Positions 36,512-43,712 of a stretch of 43,712 bases of DNA are shown here, piece after piece. This DNA is from Klebsiella pneumoniae (lineage in GTDB: Bacteria > Pseudomonadota > Gammaproteobacteria > Pseudomonadales > Pseudohongiellaceae), in NCBI GenBank assembly GCA_945902215.1, contig CAMDML010000021.1, positions 1-43,712 on the forward strand, read 5' to 3'. Within the stretch, counting starts at the first letter, position 1. Each line of letters begins with the position of its first letter. Made by a program: the position numbers and the translations under genes. The notes below the pieces were generated by a model. That model was not told the DNA's origin and did not search any database. It was given only the letters and a program-made list of their open reading frames with translations.

Positions 36512-38662
36512 ATGAAAAACCAAATTGTGGTGTTGGGACTGGGGCTGCTGGCACTGGTTGGCTGCGGCCAGTCCGACAATGCAGCCCTGACGCCAGCGCC
36601 TCCAGAAGCACCCCTCACTACAGAGAGCGCAGCAACACCCTCCGGTTTCGCTGCCGTTTCCGCAGAGCGTCTCCTCAATGCCGACGCTGAACCTCAGCAA
36701 TGGATGGCCACCGGCCGTACTTATAGTGAACAGCACTACAGTCCGTTGACGCAGGTCGACCGCACTAACGCCGGCACGCTCGGACTCGCGTGGTACGCCG
36801 ACTTCAATATTCCGCGCGGTCAGGAATCCACCCCCCTTGTTGTTGATGGTGTTATCTATGTGACCACGGCGTGGAGCAACGTGCGTGCCTTCGATGCCGC
36901 CACCGGTGCCGCGTTGTGGGAGTTCGATGCGGAAGTGCCGGGCGAGTGGGGCGTGCGCGCTTGCTGCGATGTGGTGAATCGTGGCGCTGCGCTCTGGAAC
37001 GGCAAGGTCTATGTCGGCACCATCGACGGCCGCATGATCGCCATTGACGCCGCCACCGGCACCAAGGTCTGGGAAACCGACACGCTGATTTCGCGTGATG
37101 TGTCCTATTCAATCACCGGCGCGCCGCGTGTGGTGAAGGGCAAAGTCATTATTGGCAATGGTGGTGCCGAGTACGGTGTGCGTGGTTATGTGTCCGCGCT
37201 GGATGCAGAAACTGGCGCACTTTTGTGGCGTTTCTTCACGGTGCCGGGCGACCCCGCGCTCGGTTTCGAGAATGCTGCGATGGAAATGGCAGCGGCCACC
37301 TGGAGCGGTGAATGGTGGAAGCTCGGCGGTGGCGGCACGGTGTGGGATTCGATGGCTTACGATCCCGAACTCGATCTGCTCTACATCGGCACCGGCAACG
37401 GCTCGCCATGGAATCAGGATTTGCGCAGCCCGGGTGGGGGCGACAACCTGTTCCTCTCGTCCATTGTTGCGCTCGATCCCGACGACGGCGCGTACAGGTG
37501 GCACTACCAGACCACCCCCGGCGAGACCTGGGACTACACCGCGACCCAGCCGATCATGGTGGCCACGCTGCCGATTGACGGTATCGAACGCAAGGTAGTG
37601 ATGCAGGCGCCGAAGAACGGTTTCTTCTATGTGCTTGATGCCGCCAGCGGTGAGTTTCTCTCTGCGCAAGCCTTCGCCAATGTGAACTGGGCCTTCGGTA
37701 TCGACCAGGACACGGGCCGCCCCATCGAAAATCCCGCCGCGCGCTTCGACAAAACGGGCAAGGCTTTTGCTGTACAACCAGCTCCATCGGGTGCGCACAA
37801 CTGGCAGCCGATGGCCTTCAATCCTGCCAATGGCATGGTGTATCTCTCATCCACCGACAGTGCATTTATCTACGCGTATGACCGCACCTTCGAGCCGAAT
37901 CCGCTGACCTCCAATCTGGGTGTGGACACCGCAGCAGGCGCTGTCGAGTTGGGCCCTAATGCCACGGCAGATCTGCCGAGCGGTACCTACATGGTGGCGT
38001 GGAATCCTGTCACGCAGCAGGAAGGCTGGCGTATTCCCGGCGCGTCTGCCGGTATGCTGGCTACCGCCGGTGGCCTCGTGTTCAAGGGCGGCCAGAATGG
38101 TCTTGCTGCGTATGATGCCGACAATGGCACTGAGTTGTGGAAATCACTGGATACGCAAACTGGTGTGGTTGCCGCGCCGGTGACCTACGAGGTGAATGGC
38201 GAGCAGTATGTCGCAGTGGTCGCGGGTCGCTCCAGCGGGAATTACTACGCGCCGGATTATTCGCGCCTGCTTGTGTTTAAGCTGGGGGCGACTGTGCAAC
38301 TGCCGCCACCGGTTGAATTCACTGCGCCAACATTGAATCCGCCGCCGTCGACAGCAAGCCCTGAACAAATTGCGCGCGGTGAAGATTTTTATCTGGATAA
38401 CTGCTGGATTTGCCACAGCGATGTCGGCAATGCCGGCGGCTTGCTGCGGCGCGGGTTGTTTCCTGAACTCGCCGTGTCACCGGCACTCGCCAGTCCCGAA
38501 CTCTTTGCTGCGGTCGTGCTGGAAGGTGTGCGCGCGCAGAATGGCATGGTGTCGTTCGCAAACATCCTGACGCCCGAGGGCGCCGAGGATGTGCGTGCTT
38601 ATCTGATCGAACGCGCGAATGTCGCCCTGCAGCAACAGCAGGCGGCGCGGGCAGGGCGTTAG
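36512..38662 (+). CDS. Quinohemoprotein alcohol dehydrogenase, DYT (calcium-type) motif
   Basis: Paralogue of the PQQ dehydrogenase at 26985 (716 residues). It has a lipoprotein signal (LALVGCG, Cys18), a propeller domain, vicinal Cys151-Cys152 and fused cytochrome c (CWICH, Cys631/Cys634/His635; likely axial Met679). Metal and catalytic residues are Glu220, Asn296 and Asp341 in GETWDYTATQPIMV. Thr343 replaces the extra Asp of the first enzyme, as in calcium-dependent type II quinohemoproteins. ATG at 36512 sits seven bases after AAGGGGAG; an upstream ATG at 36452 is rejected because it would bury the signal peptide. Confidence 0.93.
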   Translation: MKNQIVVLGLGLLALVGCGQSDNAALTPAPPEAPLTTESAATPSGFAAVSAERLLNADAEPQQWMATGRTYSEQHYSPLTQVDRTNAGTLGLAWYADFNIPRGQESTPLVVDGVIYVTTAWSNVRAFDAATGAALWEFDAEVPGEWGVRACCDVVNRGAALWNGKVYVGTIDGRMIAIDAATGTKVWETDTLISRDVSYSITGAPRVVKGKVIIGNGGAEYGVRGYVSALDAETGALLWRFFTVPGDPALGFENAAMEMAAATWSGEWWKLGGGGTVWDSMAYDPELDLLYIGTGNGSPWNQDLRSPGGGDNLFLSSIVALDPDDGAYRWHYQTTPGETWDYTATQPIMVATLPIDGIERKVVMQAPKNGFFYVLDAASGEFLSAQAFANVNWAFGIDQDTGRPIENPAARFDKTGKAFAVQPAPSGAHNWQPMAFNPANGMVYLSSTDSAFIYAYDRTFEPNPLTSNLGVDTAAGAVELGPNATADLPSGTYMVAWNPVTQQEGWRIPGASAGMLATAGGLVFKGGQNGLAAYDADNGTELWKSLDTQTGVVAAPVTYEVNGEQYVAVVAGRSSGNYYAPDYSRLLVFKLGATVQLPPPVEFTAPTLNPPPSTASPEQIARGEDFYLDNCWICHSDVGNAGGLLRRGLFPELAVSPALASPELFAAVVLEGVRAQNGMVSFANILTPEGAEDVRAYLIERANVALQQQQAARAGR

Positions 38663-38679
38663 AGTTCAGTAATAGAGGC

Positions 38680-40692
38680 TCAGTAACGGTACCGCACGCC
38701 GGCTTCCACCGAACGCCCGGCCTCCGGCGCAAAGCCGCGCAGGTAGGAGGTGGACAGCCGGATCTCCTCGTTCGCGAGATTGCGACCTTTGATGAATATC
38801 ATGAGTTCGACGCCCCTCTCTGTGTTGATGGTGTAATCCGCGCCGAGATCCAGCCGCGACCAGGAATCCGTGGCGAGTTCGAAGGTGCCGGGTTCGTCCT
38901 GCTCGTCGCCGTGAATCAGCGTTACGTAAGCCGACCATGCTTGCCCTGCCAGTTCACCATTCAGAATCAGTTCTGCTCCAACATGGTTTGGGGGCAGGCG
39001 CGGTGCAGCGCCGTTCTTGTCAAAGCGGCCTTCGATGGTATCTCCAAACAAGCGCAGGGTAGCCAGATCGTTCAGTTGCAAGCTGGCATCTACCTCGATG
39101 CCGCTGAAACGGGCGTCGTCCTGTTGGTAGCGCCGCACCGGGATACCAGCTGCTGCCTCCCCGCTCGTGATTTGGCCAATGTAATCGGCAAAGCGGTTGT
39201 GGAAGCCGGTGATCGTAGCGGTGAAGGCGCCATAGTCGAGATACAGCGTCAGGTCAGTGTTCAGAGAAGTTTCCTCACTAAAGTTCGTATTGCCGATTTC
39301 GCAGGAGCCGGTGGCGAGATGGATAACACAAGCGTCCAGGTCAGCCAGCCCGTAATTCGAGTAAAGCTCCTCGGTGGAGGGTGCGCGTTGCGAGCGGGAA
39401 ACTGCCAGCCCGAACGTCAGCGGCTCGGAAATATCCCATAAGGCCGAAGCCGACAGGCTCGTCGTCGAATAATCCCGGCTGGGTGCAGCGCTGGCCTGCG
39501 GGCTGTAGTCATCCCTGTTGATGCGCGCCCCGATTTCAAATGTAAGCGGGTTGAGGTGAAAGTCTTCAACGACGAACAGTCCCTGTGAGCCGATGTCGGT
39601 GGCCGGAATAAAACTTTCTTCCCCGACCGCAGCGAACTCCTCGTTGCCGAGTTGCAGGCCGACAACGCCATGTCTTTCAGCATTGTCCGTGTGCGTTACC
39701 TGCAGGCGTTGTAGCCAGGCATCGTTGCTGAATTGGGTGCCGATAGCTCCATCTTCTTCGATTTCGGCGTGTGCATAGTCGGTATGACTGAGGCGGTAAC
39801 TCACGGTTTCCGCCCATGGCGCCAGCCCGTGCCATTCACTGTTGAGGTCATAGCGTGTGCGATCCATGTCGATGGCAACGAATTCAGCTTCCGCGCCGGG
39901 TGGCAGGCCGTAGGTGTTGTCCAGACGGTTGACTGCGAAGCCCACGAAACCGTTTGGCAGAATCCATGACACGCCGGCAGTTCCCGTTTTGGTTTCCCCG
40001 CCGGTGTTGGCAACGTAGCCGGAGGTGTTGGCATTTGCCGCGTCATCTTCAAGGTACGCAGGATCTGCCGCGAATCCCGGGATATCGAGATCGTTCCACT
40101 CGCGTTGTACCGCGTCGAGGTGCCAGGCAAAGTTGCCGGTGGCAAAATCGACACTGCCAACCGCTGTGCCGATATCTGCGGCAGAGTCGTGGCGCGCTTC
40201 AAACGCAAAAGAGGGCGCATCGGGCAGGGTCGTGGCGATGCGATTATCGATGACGTTAACCACACCGCCGATCGCACCGCCGCCATACAGCAAGGTGGAG
40301 GGGCCGCGCAGCACTTCGATCCCCTTCGCGAGTATCGCCTCCACGGTTTGCGCGTGGTCGGCCGAGTTGCCGGAGGCATCAGCGTTCGGCATGCCGTTGC
40401 TGAGATTCATCACGCGCCGGCCCTGCTGGCCACGAATCACGGTCTGCCCCACGGCGGGACCAAAGGAGGCATTGCTGATGCCGGGCTGTCCGGCCAGCGT
40501 GTCGCCGAGCGTGGAACGCACGGCATCGTGGAGTTCCTTGTCACTTAACACAGTGACTGGCAGTGCGGTTTCAGAGCGACGCACGTGGATGGCAGTGGTG
40601 ATCAGTTCGTAAATTTCGTCTTCCTGTGCCTGCACGACGGAAGTAATGGCGAGCGCGAGTACACTAACTGGAATAATCAGGATGCGGTTCAT
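38680..40692 (-). CDS. TonB-dependent receptor, ZnuD-like (probable zinc/metal uptake)
   Basis: Outer-membrane transporter of 670 residues. It has a signal peptide (MNRILIIPVSVLALAITSVV), a plug domain (about 40-160: LPVTVLSDKELHDAV, VIRGQQGRRV, IEVLRGPSTLLYGGGAIGG) and a beta barrel ending in aromatic AGVRYRY. The segment pattern RLSHTDYAHAEIE, GAIGTQFSND and FAAVGEESFIPAT resembles zinc-regulated receptors of the ZnuD type. Start 40692 is chosen by the signal peptide; the frame stays open to 40968 without support. It follows a small Cys/His protein on the same strand, supporting metal uptake. Convergent with the second quinohemoprotein, 17 nt apart. Confidence 0.85.
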   Translation of the reverse strand: MNRILIIPVSVLALAITSVVQAQEDEIYELITTAIHVRRSETALPVTVLSDKELHDAVRSTLGDTLAGQPGISNASFGPAVGQTVIRGQQGRRVMNLSNGMPNADASGNSADHAQTVEAILAKGIEVLRGPSTLLYGGGAIGGVVNVIDNRIATTLPDAPSFAFEARHDSAADIGTAVGSVDFATGNFAWHLDAVQREWNDLDIPGFAADPAYLEDDAANANTSGYVANTGGETKTGTAGVSWILPNGFVGFAVNRLDNTYGLPPGAEAEFVAIDMDRTRYDLNSEWHGLAPWAETVSYRLSHTDYAHAEIEEDGAIGTQFSNDAWLQRLQVTHTDNAERHGVVGLQLGNEEFAAVGEESFIPATDIGSQGLFVVEDFHLNPLTFEIGARINRDDYSPQASAAPSRDYSTTSLSASALWDISEPLTFGLAVSRSQRAPSTEELYSNYGLADLDACVIHLATGSCEIGNTNFSEETSLNTDLTLYLDYGAFTATITGFHNRFADYIGQITSGEAAAGIPVRRYQQDDARFSGIEVDASLQLNDLATLRLFGDTIEGRFDKNGAAPRLPPNHVGAELILNGELAGQAWSAYVTLIHGDEQDEPGTFELATDSWSRLDLGADYTINTERGVELMIFIKGRNLANEEIRLSTSYLRGFAPEAGRSVEAGVRYRY

Positions 40693-40799
40693 GTTCAGTT
40701 CCCATAATCTTGGACTACATAAATGCGGGTCCGGCCTGAAGTGCAGCTGCGCACATAAGGCACAGACTGAAACAGGGAGAGGATCCCCACGGTTTCGGA

Positions 40800-41090
40800 T
40801 CAGGAGAACAAACGGGGAGGAGCGCGGCCTTGATAGGGAGAAGGGGAGGTTACTGCGTAAAACTGGCGAAGCGCCGGCCCGACCTGCGCCGCAGCGGCGC
40901 TCGAGGGCAGGGTAAGCTGGTGCTGTACCAGCGCATCGTCGCTGAGCTGTAAATGACACAACGCGCAATCGATCGCTTCTTGTGTGTGATCGTGCAGCGG
41001 CGAAGCCTGAACAAGCTGCACGCCGACCAGCGTGAACGCCATCAAGGCGATCAGCAGGAAGCGGCGCAAGTGTCGGTAACGGTTCAACAT
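40800..41090 (-). CDS. DUF2946-like small exported protein with CxxCH
   Basis: A 96-residue protein with an N-terminal hydrophobic signal (RRFLLIALMAFTLVGVQLV). Metal-ligand candidates follow just after it: SPLHDHTQEAIDCALCHLQL has two His and a C-x-x-C-H. Proteins of this shape beside zinc-responsive TonB receptors are often proposed as periplasmic metal chaperones. Encoded directly upstream of the ZnuD-like receptor. No Shine-Dalgarno is visible before its ATG, which lies in the innermost copy of a 23-bp tandem repeat. A single covalent heme at CxxCH is less likely because the rest does not resemble cytochrome c. Confidence 0.7.
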   Translation of the reverse strand: MLNRYRHLRRFLLIALMAFTLVGVQLVQASPLHDHTQEAIDCALCHLQLSDDALVQHQLTLPSSAAAAQVGPALRQFYAVTSPSPYQGRAPPRLFS

Positions 41091-41160
41091 GGATGTCGGT
41101 AACGGTTCAGCATGGATGTCGGTAACGGTTCAGCATGGATGTCGGTAACGGTTTAGCACG
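41072..41160. repeat. 23-bp tandem repeat re-iterating the DUF2946 start codon
   Basis: Four copies with a 23-base period begin at 41072, 41095, 41118 and 41141 (the last is partial), each starting GTCGGTAACGGTT. On the minus strand each copy contains a start codon followed by codons for LNRYR. The copy at 41072 holds the true start (41090). Those at 41113 and 41136 have ATG, and the outermost (41159) has GTG. Because 23 is not a multiple of 3, each upstream copy encodes a nine-codon mini-ORF whose TGA lies just past the next start. It fills the spacer after DUF167. Confidence 0.9.
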
Positions 41161-41169
41161 CTTGGCAGT

Positions 41170-41424
41170 TCAACTCAGTTTTTGGCGTAAAGCAGCCAGA
41201 TCAGGGATAGAACTTATTTCAACGGTTTTCAGCGGGCTGCCGAAGCCTGTGGTAATTCTGACGGATGATAGCGGTACCGCCAGACGTTCGGCCAGCAATT
41301 CCTCTACAGCAGAATTGGCACGTCCTTTGTCCGGTGGCGCGCGGACCTTGACCTTGAGCAGGTCACCAAACCATTCAACACTTTCGCATGCTGCGCCGGG
41401 CAGTACCTTGATCCGGATTTGCAT
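41170..41424 (-). CDS. DUF167 / YggU-family protein
   Basis: Small conserved cytoplasmic protein of 84 residues. The family pattern is clear: IRIKVLPGAACESVEW, then LKVKVRAPPDKGRANSAVEE near residues 23-42. Function is unknown across the family. It starts 2 nt after the FkbM methyltransferase stop, so they are probably co-transcribed. Confidence 0.9.
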   Translation of the reverse strand: MQIRIKVLPGAACESVEWFGDLLKVKVRAPPDKGRANSAVEELLAERLAVPLSSVRITTGFGSPLKTVEISSIPDLAALRQKLS

Positions 41425-41426
41425 AT

Positions 41427-42266
41427 TCAGGCCGCCTGCATAATGAAGTTCAGCACAAGTTCTTTACCCTTGGGCACCAGCAACAGATTCTTGTAGAGCT
41501 TTCCCGGGTCAAAAGCATACAGCACTGCCACCCGGTGGCGAAACAAGCGCGTTAATTTGCGCCGCAGGAAGCCCAGCGGCTTGCCTGCCCACCAGACGCG
41601 GTCGTAATTACTGCCAAGTACATGGATGTGGTAGTGCTCTTGCAGAAACTGCAATTCTGGTGAGCCTGTAAGCCGCTGCACTGTCAACGGGTCATTCCAC
41701 TCCATCGTGATGAAGGGCAGATCGCGGCGCAGTGTTTGCATCAGGCCGCGCAACACAAATACTTCGTGGGCTTCCACATCAATTTTTACGAAGTCCACAC
41801 GCGCGAGTTTCTGGCTGGCTACAAAAGCATCGCCGGTTGTCAAGGTAACGTTGACAGGCGTGGTGCCTTCCATGCGTTTATCGAAACTGGACGCGCCGTA
41901 GTTGCCGGCATTCACCATGTTGATAGTGGCGCTGCCTTCGTGGTCGGACAGTGCGACGTTATGTGCGCTGGCCTGGCGCAAATTGTTGTGGCTAATATTG
42001 TCGCTGAGAACAGCGAATAGACAGGGTATGGGCTCGAAGGCATGCACCTGCTTTGCCTGCGTGGCAAAAGCCAGCGTGTGGTTGCCAATATTGGCACCGA
42101 TATCCAGCACCACAGGCTGCGATAGTGTCGCCAGCAACTTCAGCAGCAGCTCCAGGTTTTCCTTTTCATAGAGACCGTGTTTGACGATCTTGTTCCCGAC
42201 ATGATCGTTCCGGTATACGGTGACGTGGTGACCCAATGAGCTTGTGACTGTAACGGTGTTATCCAT
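41427..42266 (-). CDS. FkbM-family methyltransferase
   Basis: S-adenosylmethionine-dependent methyltransferase of 279 residues. The Rossmann core shows VVLDIGANIGNHTLAFA (residues about 52-68, AdoMet glycine motif), VHAFEPIP near 74-81 and VDFVKIDVEAHEVFVLRG near 157-174, all FkbM hallmarks. Members methylate sugars, lipids or natural products; the acceptor cannot be told here. No glycan cluster is adjacent. The ribosome binding site is weak. Confidence 0.9.
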   Translation of the reverse strand: MDNTVTVTSSLGHHVTVYRNDHVGNKIVKHGLYEKENLELLLKLLATLSQPVVLDIGANIGNHTLAFATQAKQVHAFEPIPCLFAVLSDNISHNNLRQASAHNVALSDHEGSATINMVNAGNYGASSFDKRMEGTTPVNVTLTTGDAFVASQKLARVDFVKIDVEAHEVFVLRGLMQTLRRDLPFITMEWNDPLTVQRLTGSPELQFLQEHYHIHVLGSNYDRVWWAGKPLGFLRRKLTRLFRHRVAVLYAFDPGKLYKNLLLVPKGKELVLNFIMQAA

Positions 42267-42364
42267 GTTGGTAGCGGGTTGTCCTGTGAATTTTTGGGGA
42301 AGTTAATTCAGAGCCAATCTGAAGAAAGACACATGGCCCAAAACCAGGCAGTGTACTATAGAAA

Positions 42365-42398
42365 GATGCCAGTACCGAACCGTTCGGTTCTTGGCATC
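42365..42398. promoter_or_regulatory. Nested palindrome (hairpin or operator)
   Basis: Outer arms GATGCCA (42365-42371) and TGGCATC (42392-42398) enclose a perfect 15-base palindrome ACCGAACCGTTCGGT (42374-42388, central base C). As RNA it forms a two-part stem; as DNA it has the symmetry of a dimeric repressor site. No T-run follows. It ends 16 bases before the -35 box of the receptor promoter. Confidence 0.6.
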
Positions 42399-42414
42399 CT
42401 GTCCTAGTTTAGCC

Positions 42415-42443
42415 TTGACATTGGGTGTCATGAATATTCAAAT
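42415..42443 (+). promoter_or_regulatory. Putative sigma70 promoter of the TonB receptor
   Basis: A perfect -35 box TTGACA (42415-42420) is followed after 17 bases by TCAAAT (42438-42443), a four-of-six match to the -10 box. It would give an untranslated leader of about 230 nt before the receptor start at 42678. Confidence 0.55.
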
Positions 42444-42677
42444 CGCGACAGGGGAGAGTAGTCGTATTTATAAAAACCAGATGGCTGTGCGTACTGCGTA
42501 CTGACCATTGGAGTCTGGTGTCACTTTTCGGTAATCCAGAACATTTTAAGCCGCTTTTTAGTTTTGCTGTAAATTCCCCTCGGTACTCGTCATTGGACGC
42601 ATTCTAACCTCATGTGGGTCATGTGGTTTTGCTTTGTGCACAATGGTTACTCATATCATCATTCCAGGGGAATATTG

Positions 42678-43712
42678 ATGAAAAAATCACTTACTAACAC
42701 CTTCAAAACCAGAGCATTGGTGCTCTCCGTGTCGGCGATTACCGCCGGCCTTATGGCGCAGGGACTTTACGCTGCGGATGCAACAGAAGAACTGGAAGAA
42801 ATCCAGGTAACCGGTTCCCGTATTCGTGCAACCGACGGCATGCAACAACCGACTCCCGTAACGGCCATTTCGTTCGATGAACTGAGCAATATCGATCCAG
42901 GTGGGGTTATCAGTGAGCAGATCGGCACACTTCCACAATTTTTTGGCACCCAGTCCGCGCAGCGCGGCGGCGGCGCACTCTTCGGTTCAGCCGGCGGTTC
43001 CTACCTCAACATGCGCAGCCTGGGTGCCAACCGTACCTTGGTGCTGCTGGATGGTTCCCGTGTTGTTCCTGCTGACAAAAGTGGCTCGGTCAACGTAGAC
43101 ACCCTGCCCAACGCACTGATTCGTACTGTCGATGTGGTAACCGGTGGTGCTTCTGCTGCATACGGTGCCGACGCCCTCGGCGGTGTGACCAACTTCGTCC
43201 TTGACCGTGAGTTTCAGGGTCTGAAAATCCAGGCCGGTACGGGTATCACCGAAGTGGGTGATGGCGACCGTTACAACGTGTCGGTCGCCGGTGGCAGACA
43301 GTTCGGCGAACGTCTGAATATCATCGCTTCTTTCGATGAAAAGTACATCAACGACATCGAACGTCAACCGGAAGATCTGGATCCTGATTTCTTCCGGCGC
43401 TGGGGTCATGTAACCAACCCGGCATGGGTATCAGCAGCTGCCACACCAAACATACCGCAGCGTCTGACCTTGCCCGATGTCTGCTCCTCGCAGCACTCCC
43501 CCTACGGCCTGATCAGCGCTCCCGGTACGCCGCTGAACCGCATGAAATTCCTGCCTGACGGCTCTGGGATTACTCCGTTTGTAAACGGTAGCGTTACTGC
43601 ACTGGGTGGCACCGCTTCCATGTCGGGTGGCCCCGAGTGCGCTACTGCCAACCGCGCCTTCAGCGCTGGTGGCGCCGATGCTGCCGAAGTGGTGGGCCGT
43701 TCCGGTTTCGTC
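42678..43712 (+). CDS. TonB-dependent receptor (3' end cut by window)
   Basis: The first 345 residues of a large outer-membrane receptor; no stop codon before the window end. It has a long signal peptide (ending near GLYAADA), the TonB-box-like ELEEIQVTGSRIR (residues about 38-50) and a plug domain with LNMRSLGANRTLVLLDGSRV, VDVVTGGASAAYGADALGGV and NFVLDREF. The first barrel strands follow. The type is that of receptors from carbohydrate- and peptide-scavenging proteobacteria, but the substrate is unknown. AGGGGA lies seven bases before the ATG. Two cysteines (near residues 276 and 326) may form an extracellular disulfide. Confidence 0.93.
   Translation, partial: MKKSLTNTFKTRALVLSVSAITAGLMAQGLYAADATEELEEIQVTGSRIRATDGMQQPTPVTAISFDELSNIDPGGVISEQIGTLPQFFGTQSAQRGGGALFGSAGGSYLNMRSLGANRTLVLLDGSRVVPADKSGSVNVDTLPNALIRTVDVVTGGASAAYGADALGGVTNFVLDREFQGLKIQAGTGITEVGDGDRYNVSVAGGRQFGERLNIIASFDEKYINDIERQPEDLDPDFFRRWGHVTNPAWVSAAATPNIPQRLTLPDVCSSQHSPYGLISAPGTPLNRMKFLPDGSGITPFVNGSVTALGGTASMSGGPECATANRAFSAGGADAAEVVGRSGFV

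Larger units (their letters stand above)
42267..42677. other. 411-base divergent intergenic region
   Basis: This region between the divergent FkbM and TonB-receptor genes contains a strong nested palindrome, a sigma70-like promoter toward the receptor, and a long untranslated leader of about 230 nt. No small gene was recognised. Confidence 0.6.

Noticed and set aside
38663-38679. Terminator between the convergent quinohemoprotein and receptor genes
   Set aside because: Only 17 bases separate them and no stem with T-run was found; termination must lie inside the opposite gene.
40693-40968. 92-residue N-terminal extension of the ZnuD-like receptor
   Set aside because: It precedes a clear signal peptide and is Arg/Pro/Cys-rich, and its upstream part overlaps the small Cys/His gene.
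40983-41030. CxxCH of the small exported protein as a cytochrome c heme site
   Set aside because: No axial methionine or cytochrome fold is visible; with the adjacent HDH and the receptor context a metal-binding role is more likely.

Overview
The window comes from a gammaproteobacterium-like genome, judged from the fusA-tufA-rpsJ type junction, the S10-spc-alpha ribosomal order, the sequence of RpoA and EF-Tu, zinc-free S14 with zinc-type L36, and TonB-dependent receptors. The genus cannot be fixed by reading. An aquatic, outer-membrane-transport-rich lineage is an inference from the sulfatase, POT transporter, quinohemoprotein and TonB receptor content.

Positions 1-15,760 hold the translation supercluster on the plus strand: tuf; rpsJ-rplC-rplD-rplW-rplB-rpsS-rplV-rpsC-rplP-rpmC-rpsQ; rplN-rplX-rplE-rpsN-rpsH-rplF-rplR-rpsE-rpmD-rplO-secY-rpmJ; rpsM-rpsK-rpsD-rpoA-rplQ. 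A near-consensus sigma70 promoter precedes rpsJ. An unusual 216-nt gap with mini-ORFs separates rpsJ from rplC. A terminator-like hairpin follows rpmJ, and a perfect intrinsic terminator closes the block after rplQ.

Positions 15,800-27,000 are accessory. They hold an alanine/serine-glyoxylate-type aminotransferase, a DUF5916 outer-membrane protein, an overlapping PpiC-HupE pair, a minus-strand tetR-sulfatase-formylglycine-generating-enzyme operon, and a POT peptide transporter.

Positions 27,000-38,700 are framed by two lipoprotein quinohemoprotein alcohol dehydrogenases. The first (26985-29114) has the Asp-Tyr-Asp motif associated with lanthanide-dependent PQQ enzymes. The second (36512-38662) has the Asp-Tyr-Thr motif of calcium enzymes. 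Between them lie an NTF2-like protein, a LemA/M48 pair, a decayed carboxylesterase, a glycine-zipper protein, a PepSY-response regulator-histidine kinase set and a charged secreted protein.

Positions 38,680-42,266 (minus strand) carry FkbM methyltransferase, DUF167, a small DUF2946-like metal-site protein and a ZnuD-like TonB receptor. A 23-bp tandem repeat re-iterates the start codon of the small protein. The window ends inside a second, large TonB-dependent receptor with a long leader.

The strongest leads are the DYD/DYT quinohemoprotein pair, the start-codon repeat, the membrane-anchored formylglycine-generating enzyme next to a lipoprotein sulfatase, and the rpsJ-rplC leader. No tRNA, rRNA, CRISPR or insertion sequence was recognised.
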